Assembly: GCF_000337415.1 (NCBI RefSeq)
Contig: NZ_AOJD01000024.1
Location: 20,925 to 75,358, forward strand
Origin: Halorubrum tebenquichense DSM 14210
Lineage (GTDB): Archaea; Halobacteriota; Halobacteria; Halobacteriales; Haloferacaceae
Length of the DNA stretch: 54,434 bases
Reading direction: 5' to 3'
The notes beneath the pieces were generated by a model. That model was not told where the DNA came from and did no database searches. It saw nothing but the letters and a program-made list of their open reading frames with translations. The translations under genes were made by a program, and so were the position numbers. This document shows, piece after piece, positions 26,187 to 33,769 of the stretch. How positions within the stretch are numbered: position 1 is the stretch's first letter; each line of letters begins with the position of its first letter.

Positions 26187-27197
26187 ATGAGTGACACGAC
26201 CTGCGGAGCGACGGACGAATCGAACTCGAACAGTGACGATACAGAAACGAAGACGGCCACCGACGGCGGCGCGGCGACGGAGGCGTCGAGCGGCTCGTCG
26301 TCCGCGTGCGGCGCGAGCGGCTCCGGGAACGCCGGCGACTCCGGCGGCTCCTCGTCGTGCGGGGCCTCGAAGTCCGCGGCGACGGACGAGAAGGTCGGAT
26401 CGACCGCCGACGACTTCGACGCCGAGCCGGGGCGGCTGGTCGCCGTCGGACTCGGTCCCGGGCAGCCGGAGGGGATGACCGCGCGGGCCCGGGCGACGCT
26501 GCTGGAGGCGGACCACATCGTCGGGTACACGACGTACATCGACCTGATCCCGGACGAGGTCACCGAGGCCGCCGACGAGCTGTACGACACGCCGATGTGC
26601 GGCGAGGTCTCGCGGACCGAGGAGGCGGTCGACCGGGCGCTCGCCGGCAACGACGTCGCCATCGTCGGCTCCGGCGATCCGAACGTGTACGCGCTCGGCG
26701 GGCTCGCCTTGGAGATCGTCGAGTCGAAGGGGGCGACGGCGTCGGCGCTCGACTTCGAGGTCGTCCCGGGCGTCCCGGCCGCGCAGTCGTGCGCGGCCCG
26801 CGTCGGCGCGCCGCTCGTCAACGACTCGGTGTCGATCTCGCTCTCGGACCACCTCACGCCGATGGCGGAGATCGAGTCGCGGCTCCGCGCGGTCGCGGCG
26901 GAGGGGTTCACGGTCGCGATATACAACCCGTGGAGCCGGAAGCGACGCGAGAACTTCGAGACGGCCTGCGAGATCCTCCTCGAACACCGGCCGGCCGACA
27001 CGCCCGTCGGGGTCGTCCACGGGGCCGGCCGCGACGACGAGACCGTCGAGATCGTCGAGCTCGGCGAGCTGAAGTCGCTCGGCGAGACCGACCTCGTCGA
27101 CATGACGACCACGCTGCTCGTCGGCAACGAGGAGACGTACGTCTGGGACGGCCGGATGATCACTCCGCGCGGCTACGAGAGCAAGTATGACTACTGA
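26187..27197 (+). CDS. cbiH2: precorrin-3B C17-methyltransferase CbiH, second copy
   Basis: This 336-residue paralogue of the preceding gene has [56 protein letters not shown] and [14 protein letters not shown]. The last is the classic CbiH/CobJ C-terminal signature, so this copy may be the main C17 enzyme. Before the fold is a 70-residue Ser-Gly-Asp tail carrying three Cys-Gly-Ala units ([21 protein letters not shown]), which could bind metal. It starts three bases after the previous stop and overlaps the following ferredoxin gene by 11 bases. Confidence 0.85.
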   Translation: MSDTTCGATDESNSNSDDTETKTATDGGAATEASSGSSSACGASGSGNAGDSGGSSSCGASKSAATDEKVGSTADDFDAEPGRLVAVGLGPGQPEGMTARARATLLEADHIVGYTTYIDLIPDEVTEAADELYDTPMCGEVSRTEEAVDRALAGNDVAIVGSGDPNVYALGGLALEIVESKGATASALDFEVVPGVPAAQSCAARVGAPLVNDSVSISLSDHLTPMAEIESRLRAVAAEGFTVAIYNPWSRKRRENFETACEILLEHRPADTPVGVVHGAGRDDETVEIVELGELKSLGETDLVDMTTTLLVGNEETYVWDGRMITPRGYESKYDY

Positions 27198-27495
27198 GAG
27201 CGCCGACGCGACGACCGCGGCCGACAACGGTGCGGAGTCGACCACGTATCGCGTCTCCGTCGATTTGGACGCCTGCGACGGCGTGTTCGCCTGCCTCGTC
27301 CGCGACGATCGGTTCGTCGAGGCCGACGACGGCCTCGTCGGCTTCGACCCCGCGGACGCCGCCGCCCCGATCGAGCGCGACGCCGACGGGGTCGCCGCGA
27401 CGTTCCGCGACGGGCGCATCGACGAGGCGCGGGCGGGCGCGGCGGCCTGTCCGCTCGACGCGATCACCGTCGAGGAACGCGAGGGGGAGCCATGA
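27187..27495 (+). CDS. small ferredoxin-like protein
   Basis: This 102-residue acidic protein has Cys in VDLDACDGVFACLVRDDRF and AAACPLDAITVEE. The pattern resembles ferredoxins with one 3Fe-4S or 4Fe-4S cluster, with only three Cys visible, so a 3Fe-4S cluster is more likely. It could deliver electrons to the CbiH pair: one CbiH family type, CbiH60, carries a 4Fe-4S cluster in the protein itself. That link is inference. It overlaps both neighbours (11 and 4 bases), so it is an integral operon member. Confidence 0.7.
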   Translation: MTTESADATTAADNGAESTTYRVSVDLDACDGVFACLVRDDRFVEADDGLVGFDPADAAAPIERDADGVAATFRDGRIDEARAGAAACPLDAITVEEREGEP

Positions 27496-28205
27496 GCACG
27501 GTCGAGACGACGCCGGACGACATGCTCGCTCGGCACCCGGAGACGGCCTACTTCTGGGGCCACGTCGCCGGCGGCGGTCGAGTGACCGAGCAGGGGGTCG
27601 AGATCGTAGTCTCCGACGGGGACGCCGCGCGGCGGCTGTCCGCGATCGCCGGCGGCGGGACCGTCGACCACCGGATCGCGGAGCGCGAGTTCGCCCACGA
27701 CACGGCGGTCACCCGCCAGTCCGACGAGTACACCGTCCAGGTCATCGACCCGACGCTGGCCGCGAACGCCGCCGCGGCGCTCGGACTGCCGGTGGGATCG
27801 GACCCCGGCGGGTACCGGTTCGACGCCCTCCGCGACCACCGTCGGGAGCTCCTCCGCGGGCTGTTGGAGGGCTGCGGCGTCGTCTGCTTCCGCGAGTCGA
27901 GCGCCGCGGTCGGCGTCTCGTTCGTCCACGACGACGCCCGGCTGTTGGAGCGGATCCGGACGGCCCTCGACGCCGAGGGGTTCGACGCCGAGGAGCCGCA
28001 GCCGGCCTCGTCGGGCGGGCACTGGTTCGGCGTCGCCGACGGCGACACGGCCGCGTTCGCCGAGTGGGTGTACGAGGGGGCCGGCGACAGCGGGCTGTTC
28101 GCGACGGACCGCCGGCGAAAGACGCTTCGCAGCGTCGAGCGGGCCGCGGGCCTCGACGTCGGGAGCCTCATCGGACCGACCGACGCGGACGGGGGCGACC
28201 CGTGA
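27492..28205 (+). CDS. LAGLIDADG-like protein in the cob operon, function unknown
   Basis: This 237-residue protein has no cobalamin enzyme motif I recognise. Two segments look like LAGLIDADG helices: AYFWGHVAGGG near residue 19 and ELLRGLLEGCGVV near residue 122. Each is followed by strand-rich sequence. After the second come LLERIRTALDAEGF and a C-terminal WVYEGAGDSGLF...RRRKTL, as in LAGLIDADG nucleases. The acidic residue before the final Gly is Gly in the first and Cys in the second, so DNA cutting is unlikely. It overlaps its neighbours by ATGA and GTGA, so it is co-translated with cob enzymes. I infer a domesticated nucleic-acid-binding or structural role. Confidence 0.55.
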   Translation: MSTVETTPDDMLARHPETAYFWGHVAGGGRVTEQGVEIVVSDGDAARRLSAIAGGGTVDHRIAEREFAHDTAVTRQSDEYTVQVIDPTLAANAAAALGLPVGSDPGGYRFDALRDHRRELLRGLLEGCGVVCFRESSAAVGVSFVHDDARLLERIRTALDAEGFDAEEPQPASSGGHWFGVADGDTAAFAEWVYEGAGDSGLFATDRRRKTLRSVERAAGLDVGSLIGPTDADGGDP

Positions 28206-29419
28206 GCCGAGCGGCGGACGCGGTCGGGATCGGCAGCGAGGAGACCGCGCTGCTCGTCGGCCACGGCTCCCGCCGGGACAAGTCGAACGAGGCGGTGCGC
28301 GAACTCGCGGCCGGTCTGGAGGACCGCCTCGGGGTCTCGACCGACGCCGCGTTCCTCGAGCTCGCGGAGCCGTCGATCCCCGACGCGATCGGGGCGCTCG
28401 CGCACAGTTCGTCGCGGATAACGATGGTGCCGCTGTCGCTGTTCGCGGCCGGGCACGTCAAGAACGACCTCCCGCTCGCCGTGAAGCGGGCGCGGAGCGA
28501 ACACCCGGGCGTCACCTTCCACGCGGGCGCGCACCTCGGCATCCACCCGGCGATACTCGACCTGCTCGACGACCGGGCTCGGGACGTGGAGGCCGAGTTG
28601 GGGGTCGACCGCGAGGACGACGACGTCGCCGTCGTGGTCTGCGCCCGCGGCTCCTCGGACCCGGACTCGAACGCCGACGTACACAAACTCGCCAGGCTCC
28701 TGTACGAGGGTCGCTCGTTCGACCGAGTCGAGGCGGGGTTCATCGGCGTCACGGAACCGCTCTTGGACGAGGTGCTCCACGACGTCGCCAAGACGCGACC
28801 GGACGCGATCGTCGTGCTGCCGTACATGCTCGGCGACGGCGTCCTGACCGGCCGGATCCGCGACGGTACCGCGGAGTTCGACGCCGAGTACCCGTACGTG
28901 GACGCCGCGGCCGGGGACCCGCTCGGAACGGACAGCCGCCTGCTGGACGTGCTCTCTGACCGGTGGCAGGAGGCGCGGACCGACTCCGTCGACATGTCGT
29001 GTGACACCTGTAAGTACAAGGTCGAACTCGACGGGTACGAGGAGGACGAGGGCGGCGCGCGCGCCATGCTCCGCGCGTTGACCCACCAGCAGGCGCACGA
29101 GGACCGCGACGAGGTCGCCGACGAACCGCACGCCCACGACGCGCCCGGGACCCACCTCGCCGTCTGTACGAACCAGACGTGCGCGGCGGGCGGTTCGCCA
29201 GCCGTCTTGGAGTCTCTACGTCAGGCCGCCCGAGACGCGGACGCCGACGTTCACGTCACGCGGTCGTCGTGTTTCGATCAGTGCGGCGACGGCCCGATCG
29301 TCGCGCAGTATCCAGACGGCGTCTGGTACGGGGCCTGTGACGACGAAGACGCAGCCCGGATCGTCTCCGCCGTCGAGCGGGACCGAATCGTCAGCGACCT
29401 CGTTCACCAAACGCTGTGA
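28202..29419 (+). CDS. cbiX: sirohydrochlorin cobaltochelatase CbiX fused to [2Fe-2S] domain
   Basis: CbiX inserts Co2+ into sirohydrochlorin at the pathway entry. The 405-residue protein has the active N-terminal half with ALLVGHGSRRDKSNE and VPLSLFAAGHVKNDLP, including both His ligands. The second half keeps the fold but reads VVCARGSSDPDSN, so its first His is lost, as in known two-half CbiX. Next is a linker with SCDTCKYK and several His (metal-binding potential), then a thioredoxin-like 2Fe-2S domain (VCTNQTCAAGG and SSCFDQCGDGP). The start is GTG 28202, overlapping the previous stop by GTGA. The fused ferredoxin is homologous in pattern to the free one at 20566. Confidence 0.88.
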   Translation: MSRAADAVGIGSEETALLVGHGSRRDKSNEAVRELAAGLEDRLGVSTDAAFLELAEPSIPDAIGALAHSSSRITMVPLSLFAAGHVKNDLPLAVKRARSEHPGVTFHAGAHLGIHPAILDLLDDRARDVEAELGVDREDDDVAVVVCARGSSDPDSNADVHKLARLLYEGRSFDRVEAGFIGVTEPLLDEVLHDVAKTRPDAIVVLPYMLGDGVLTGRIRDGTAEFDAEYPYVDAAAGDPLGTDSRLLDVLSDRWQEARTDSVDMSCDTCKYKVELDGYEEDEGGARAMLRALTHQQAHEDRDEVADEPHAHDAPGTHLAVCTNQTCAAGGSPAVLESLRQAARDADADVHVTRSSCFDQCGDGPIVAQYPDGVWYGACDDEDAARIVSAVERDRIVSDLVHQTL

Positions 29420-29441
29420 GAAATTCCAACTACGATACACA

Positions 29442-29819
29442 ATGAGCTGTGACGAAATCGAAGCCCTACGACTCGGCCTGATGAACGCGCTCGGAACCAC
29501 CGACGACGCCGTGCGACGCCACGCGGAGCAGGAGCTCGGCGACGCGCTGGACGGCGACACGCCGGTCGCCGCCCTCGCTGCGGCGGAGTCCCTGACCGAA
29601 CTCCGACGCCACTTGGACGCCGCGCTCGTCGACTTGGAGGAGGAAGTCGCCGCCCTCGACGCGGACGACCCGGAGTACGGGTACGCCCGCGGGCGTCTCG
29701 TGGCGGTCCGCGACGCCGAGCGATCGCTGGCTCGGCTCGCCGACGCCGGCGAGTCGCTGCTCGACGACCTCGGCGACGCGCACCACACGCTACACGAGGT
29801 GTTTCCCGTCGAGGAGTGA
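29442..29819 (+). CDS. DUF3209 family protein
   Basis: This 125-residue, mostly helical acidic protein begins MSCDEIEALRLGLMNALG and ends HHTLHEVFPVEE. It matches the DUF3209 family, which is found at the end of haloarchaeal cobalamin operons; function unknown. It starts 22 bases after cbiX and closes the operon. The palindrome GTCGTCGCGACGAC at 29834-29847 follows its stop and may assist termination. Confidence 0.75.
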   Translation: MSCDEIEALRLGLMNALGTTDDAVRRHAEQELGDALDGDTPVAALAAAESLTELRRHLDAALVDLEEEVAALDADDPEYGYARGRLVAVRDAERSLARLADAGESLLDDLGDAHHTLHEVFPVEE

Positions 29820-29833
29820 TCGGAGGCCGTACC

Positions 29834-29847
29834 GTCGTCGCGACGAC
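29834..29847. terminator. 14-bp palindrome after the cob operon
   Basis: GTCGTCGCGACGAC is a perfect palindrome 15 bases after the DUF3209 stop. There is no T-tract, so its terminator role is only suggested by position. Confidence 0.25.
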
Positions 29848-29889
29848 GACGCTGTGTCCGTCAGTGCGGGACAAGAACGGGGCGGCTCT

Positions 29890-30036
29890 CGCGCAGCGCG
29901 GGCTCATCCCGCTGCGCGTTAGACGGACGCAGGGTCCGTCGCACGCGCGGTGAAGTCGCTACACGCTGCGTGCGACTACCGAGTTTACCGGAGTACAAGG
30001 AGAAAGCCTCGCGCTTCAGCGCGGGGGGATGTCAAG
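29890..30036 (+). mobile_element. orphan IS200/IS605-type right end (omega-RNA-like)
   Basis: A hairpin CCTCGCGC-TTCA-GCGCGGGG (30007-30026) followed by GGATGTCA is the form seen at the right ends of haloarchaeal TnpB (IS1341/IS605) elements. There the 3' part of the transposase transcript makes a guide RNA. Upstream are three further hairpins: 29890-29918, GACGGAC-GCAGG-GTCCGTC at 29922-29940, and TCGCACGC...GCGTGCGA at 29939-29975. No tnpA or tnpB is present, so it is a remnant, a MITE-like copy or a stand-alone RNA. Confidence 0.55.
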
Positions 30037-30066
30037 CGGTGCGAGCCGACTTCGCGCGCTCCACCG

Positions 30067-30426
30067 TCACTCCGCGTACGCCTCGATGAGGGAGCGAAGC
30101 TCGTCTTCGCTCTGCAGGCCGACGACCTCCTCGACCTGTTCGCCGCCGGCGAACAGGACGAGCGTCGGGACGCCCCGGACGCCGTAGGCGGTAGCGAGCT
30201 GCTGATTAGCGTCGACGTCAACCTTGGCGACGGCCGCCTCGGTATCCGCGGCCAGGTTCTCGACGACCGGTTCGAGCATCTGGCAGGGGCCACACCAGTC
30301 GGCGTAGAAGTCGGCGAGGACGACGTCGTTCTCGGCGACGATGTCATCGAGTTCGGCTTCGTCGCCGACGTAGCGCGGCTCGTCCGCGGAAACGTTGCCA
30401 GCGTCGGATACAGTATCGGTTGCCAT
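30067..30426 (-). CDS. trxA: thioredoxin
   Basis: This 119-residue thioredoxin has the active site WCGPC (44-48) and the cis-Pro loop GVPTLVLF. It reduces protein disulfides or persulfides in the cytoplasm. The start is ATG 30426 with the Shine-Dalgarno-like AGGTG directly before it; a TATA-like CCTTATTC about 27 bases upstream also allows leaderless initiation. Two ACAATAC elements 10 bases apart (30474-30490) lie 48-64 bases upstream and are shared with the other sulfur genes. It is the leftmost gene of the sulfur island. Confidence 0.92.
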   Translation of the reverse strand: MATDTVSDAGNVSADEPRYVGDEAELDDIVAENDVVLADFYADWCGPCQMLEPVVENLAADTEAAVAKVDVDANQQLATAYGVRGVPTLVLFAGGEQVEEVVGLQSEDELRSLIEAYAE

Positions 30427-30473
30427 CACCTGCCCATACGCTCCAGCGACGAATAAGGTTTTGGTTAATACAC

Positions 30474-30490
30474 ACAATACTATACAATAC
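30474..30490. promoter_or_regulatory. double GTATTGT element upstream of thioredoxin
   Basis: ACAATAC occurs at 30474-30480 and again at 30484-30490, one helical turn apart (GTATTGT on the gene strand). Distance to the start is 48-64 bases, directly upstream of the TATA box. Confidence 0.55.
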
Positions 30491-30578
30491 GACGGTGAAC
30501 GCAGTTCCCGAGCACGTTACCGCGCGAGTAGTAAGGAAATCGCTGCTGCGCCGACTCGTCCGAATAAAAAGGGCGAAG

Positions 30579-30983
30579 TTAGCTTTCTGCGGCGGGAGCC
30601 GGCGTATCGGACTGCTCGTACTTGGTTTCGAACTCCTGGATGAGCTGGCCCATCTTCGCGTACCAGTCGTTGAGCATCCGCTGCATGTCGTCGGTGATCT
30701 TCGACGGGTCCGTCGGCGAGTAGACGTGGTAGTAGCCGCCCTGGTCGTAGTTGATCTGCTCTTTCTCGATGAAGCCCGTCTGGAGCAGGCGCTGGACGGC
30801 CCGATACGCGGTCGAGCGCTCTCGATCCACGCGCTCCGCGAGTTCATCGACGGTCAGCGGTTCCTCCGCCCCGACGAGCGCCCGGAAGCACTCCCTGTCG
30901 AGCTCCTTGAGCCCGTGGAAGCACTCCAGTAACCCCTCACACTCCATGTCTTGACGGAGCTGTTCGGCCATCGAATCTGGCAT
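30579..30983 (-). CDS. TrmB-like winged-helix regulator with Cys
   Basis: This 134-residue protein has a TrmB-type winged helix: FRALVGAEEPLTVDELAERV, ERSTAYRAVQRLLQTGFIEKE and the wing YYHVYSPTDP. A C-terminal helix (MQRMLNDWYAKMGQLIQEF) could mediate dimerisation. Three Cys near the N-terminus (15, 21, 32) suggest redox or persulfide sensing; this is inference. I chose ATG 30983 because a TATA-like CTTTTAACGG is centred about 32 bases upstream. The palindrome ATTGTACAAT lies 50-59 bases upstream of the start, so it may regulate itself. It is the best candidate for the regulator of the sulfur island. Confidence 0.75.
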   Translation of the reverse strand: MPDSMAEQLRQDMECEGLLECFHGLKELDRECFRALVGAEEPLTVDELAERVDRERSTAYRAVQRLLQTGFIEKEQINYDQGGYYHVYSPTDPSKITDDMQRMLNDWYAKMGQLIQEFETKYEQSDTPAPAAES

Positions 30984-31032
30984 TGTAATCGATCCGAGGT
31001 AGGTCCGCAACCGTTAAAAGACTTTTGTACGG

Positions 31033-31042
31033 ATTGTACAAT
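31033..31042. promoter_or_regulatory. palindrome ATTGTACAAT upstream of TrmB-like gene
   Basis: This perfect 10-base palindrome is identical to the one at 32461-32470. It lies upstream of the TATA box of the TrmB-like gene. Confidence 0.55.
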
Positions 31043-31150
31043 TTTGTGGTGGGCCGAGTGCGTGCGGAAGAACGGTACGAGGGCGGGTGTCCGGCCCGAC
31101 AAACGGTCTCGTAGCGTAAATCGGCGCGGCTCGGGCGTCGGGCCGGCGGA

Positions 31151-32218
31151 TCAGTCGACGGCCGCGGTCGCCTGACGACGAGTCTGACGGAGCGACGCGA
31201 CGGTCGTGTAGAGGATCGCGAAGGCGACGACGACCGCGGCCCCGATGACGAGCACCAGCCCGAGCAGTTCGAGCGTCGAGTTCCCGAGGAAGGAACCGAT
31301 CTCGCCGATACCCACCGCGACGGAACCGATCAACAGCATTCCCCCGAAGTAGATCTTGATTCCGTCGGCGTCGACGACGGCGGTCGCGGCGGAACCGACG
31401 CGAGCGCCGAGCGCGCTCCCGAACAGCAGCGGAGCGACGATACCGAGGTTCACGCCGCCGCCCTGTCCGTAGAGGTAGCTCCCGAGGCCGCCGGAGAAGA
31501 CGATCTCGAAGAGGTCGGTCCCGACGGCGACGGGCACCGGGACGCCGATCGCGTAGATCATCGCCGGCATCCGGATGAACCCGCCACCGACGCCCAGGAA
31601 GCCGGACAGCAGGCCGGTCGCGAAGGCGACGGTCGTGATGACCCACGCGGAGACGCGGACGTCGCCGCGGAGCGTCACCATCGGCGGAATCCGGACCGTC
31701 CGCTGGATCGTCTTCGCGATTTCGGGAATCTCGTACTCGCTGAGGTCTTTGTCCGCCGCCTCGTGGTCGACGCCGCCACCGCCGTCGCCCTTCAGGGCGT
31801 CGCGGGTGACCATCGCGCCGACGCCGCCGAGTAGAACGACGTAGGCGACGCTGATGACGCCGCCGGCGAGCCCCAGAGACTCGAGGTAGTAGACGCTGGC
31901 GCGCCCGACCTCGATACCGATTGTCGTCCCGGTTATCATGATGACGCCGAGCTTGTAGTCGACCTGGCCGAGGTCGTGGTGTTTCAGGGTCGCGATGACG
32001 GCCGTCCCGAAGACGAACGCCATCCCGCTGCCGACCGCGACGGGAGCCGGGTAATCCAACATCAGCAGGGCGGGGGTAACGAGGAACGACCCGCCCATAC
32101 CGAAGAATCCGAACAGGACCCCGACGACGAGGCCGAACCCGACGAACAGTGCCAGCATCTCGGGGCTGGTCCCCGCGATCCCGAGCCCGTCGAGTAGACT
32201 ACTGAACACTCGCTTCAC
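31151..32218 (-). CDS. TauE/SafE-type sulfur anion exporter
   Basis: This 355-residue membrane protein of the TauE/SafE (TSUP) family has about eight helices in two related halves. FFGMGGSFLVTPALLMLDYPAPVAVGS and FLGVGGGFIRMPAMIYAIGVPVPVAVGTD are the family repeat, cited here as pattern. Members move sulfite, sulfoacetate or similar anions. The GTG start at 32218 follows GGAGGTG and overlaps the small membrane gene before it by 20 bases. Among sulfur-transfer genes, a role in sulfite or thiosulfate export is likely. Confidence 0.85.
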   Translation of the reverse strand: MKRVFSSLLDGLGIAGTSPEMLALFVGFGLVVGVLFGFFGMGGSFLVTPALLMLDYPAPVAVGSGMAFVFGTAVIATLKHHDLGQVDYKLGVIMITGTTIGIEVGRASVYYLESLGLAGGVISVAYVVLLGGVGAMVTRDALKGDGGGGVDHEAADKDLSEYEIPEIAKTIQRTVRIPPMVTLRGDVRVSAWVITTVAFATGLLSGFLGVGGGFIRMPAMIYAIGVPVPVAVGTDLFEIVFSGGLGSYLYGQGGGVNLGIVAPLLFGSALGARVGSAATAVVDADGIKIYFGGMLLIGSVAVGIGEIGSFLGNSTLELLGLVLVIGAAVVVAFAILYTTVASLRQTRRQATAAVD

Positions 32219-32363
32219 CTCCGATCAGGAGCCTCATAAGATAGGGACCGAAGAGCCGTTCGAGACCTCCGTACCCCACGTACAGCACGATCGCTTCCAG
32301 TAGGATCGCGCCGATGAGCAGGGCCGTCTCCGGGTCCCACGCAGGGATCTCTAGTCCTGCCAT
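32199..32363 (-). CDS. small one-helix membrane protein
   Basis: This protein of about 54 residues has one clear membrane helix (ALLIGAILLEAIVLYVGYGG) and a short charged tail. It resembles small haloarchaeal proteins of unknown function found before TauE/SafE genes and may be an accessory subunit. ATG 32363 is preceded by a purine-rich GGGAGAGAG. GTG 32420 in frame would add 19 residues and fits the TATA-like GTTATAGGC at 32442-32450 as a leaderless start, so the start is uncertain. Confidence 0.6.
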   Translation of the reverse strand: MAGLEIPAWDPETALLIGAILLEAIVLYVGYGGLERLFGPYLMRLLIGGEASVQ

Positions 32364-32460
32364 CGGTTCTCTCTCCCGCTGTCGAACTCGGTAATTCGCT
32401 GTTGGCACATTTCTGCTCACTCTCCAGTACCTCCCTCGTGCCTATAACGGTTTTGGGATT

Positions 32461-32472
32461 ATTGTACAATAC
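32461..32472. promoter_or_regulatory. ATTGTACAATAC element between TauE and Usp units
   Basis: This perfect palindrome ATTGTACAAT is followed by AC, so it also contains ACAATAC. It is about 45-55 bases upstream of the predicted transcription start of the leftward unit and could also act on the rightward Usp gene. Confidence 0.55.
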
Positions 32473-32619
32473 TATATTCCAGTAACCTCGGGCGGAGTAC
32501 CGATAACTTAAGAGTAACATATGACGCTCCGCCACCGCCGGAACCGACCGGAGTTCGATCGCGGACGGCACCGCCGCGTCCCCCCAACCGTGTTATCCGT
32601 GCTCAGCGAAGGTGTCGAC

Positions 32620-33465
32620 ATGAGAGCGCTCTGCGCGACCGACCTTTCGGCCGCCAGTGAGGCCGCGATCGGGAACGAGACCTGTCTCCGGTGTCTGGGC
32701 CGCGTCGGCGTCGACACGATTCATCTCGTGACAGTCGTTCCGGCGAACGTCCACTCCGGGATGCCCGGCGTGAACTTCGAGGAGCGACGTCGACGGGGAC
32801 TAGACCGGTATCGAGCGGTGATCGAGAACGCCGGGTTCGACGTCGAGGCCCACGTCGTCCGCGGGACCCCGTATCGACGTATCAACGGCATCGCTGAGAC
32901 CGTCCACGCCGATCTGTCCGTCGTTAGCTCGCGGGGACAGAGCCCGTTAGAGAACCGGATCGTCGGCTCGACCGCCCGCAACCTCGCCCGGACGACCGTC
33001 GTTCCGCTGTTGGTCAACCGGGTCGAGCGGGCGACGGCCGACCCCGAGGTCCTCCGGGAACGCCTCTTCCGGCGCGTTCTCTTCGCGACGGACTTCTCGG
33101 AGAACGCGGACCGGGCGTTCGACGCGTTCTCGTACCTCCGTCACGCGACCGAGGAGGCGACGCTCGTTCACGTTCGGTCGCCGAAAGACGATGACGTCGA
33201 CGCCGGTGTCAGTCCGCGGGAGCGGTTGGCCGAGCACGCGAGCACGCTGGAGAACTGGGGCATCGAGACGCAGCTCGAGGTCCGGCACGGCGACCCCGCC
33301 GACGAGGTCCTCGCCGTCGAAGCGGAGGTGACGCCGTCGACGGTCCTCGTCGGGTCGAAGGGGCGAAGCCGCGTTCGACGGCTCCTGTCGGGCAGCGTCT
33401 CCGAGGAAATCGTCGCACGGGCGACGGGAAACGTCCTCTTGGTTCCGCCGCCCCGGGCGGTCTGA
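32620..33465 (+). CDS. tandem universal stress protein
   Basis: This 281-residue protein has two UspA domains. The first begins MRALCATDLSAASEAA and the second, near residue 158, LFRRVLFATDFSENADRAF. The second keeps the ATP-binding loop VLVGSKGRSRVRRLLSGSVSEEIV; the first has VVSSRGQSPLENRIVGSTARNL. I start at ATG 32620 because it matches the UspA N-terminus; ATG 32521 in frame adds an Arg-rich tail with no homology. Such proteins bind nucleotides and help in stress. It is divergent from the TauE unit across an ATTGTACAAT element. Confidence 0.82.
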   Translation: MRALCATDLSAASEAAIGNETCLRCLGRVGVDTIHLVTVVPANVHSGMPGVNFEERRRRGLDRYRAVIENAGFDVEAHVVRGTPYRRINGIAETVHADLSVVSSRGQSPLENRIVGSTARNLARTTVVPLLVNRVERATADPEVLRERLFRRVLFATDFSENADRAFDAFSYLRHATEEATLVHVRSPKDDDVDAGVSPRERLAEHASTLENWGIETQLEVRHGDPADEVLAVEAEVTPSTVLVGSKGRSRVRRLLSGSVSEEIVARATGNVLLVPPPRAV

Positions 33466-33769
33466 GAACGGTCGACGGGTGTTCGACGCGCTCCCGGAGA
33501 CGAGCGTTGTCGTCATCCGAAAGCCACCGCACGAGCCGGCTGGGGGGCCACGAAACGAACCCGCCCCGGGCCGGTCAATCGTCCGTGGGTACTGTTCCGG
33601 GATCGGACGCCGCGGGCGAAGGCGGTTCGTTGGTACCGAAATCGGGGATCCCTCCCGCATCTGACCGGACTCTCCCGTACCTGACGCGAACATCGGGCCG
33701 GCGGTCACGTAGAACGCGGCCGCACCGTGGTTGTCGCTCGTGTCCGGAGGTGTCGTGTTCGGTACCGGA
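33466..33769. other. gene-free convergent spacer
   Basis: These 304 bases lie between the stop of the Usp gene and the stop of the permease gene. I see no RNA gene, no intact reading frame with a recognisable fold and no strong repeat. Confidence 0.5.
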
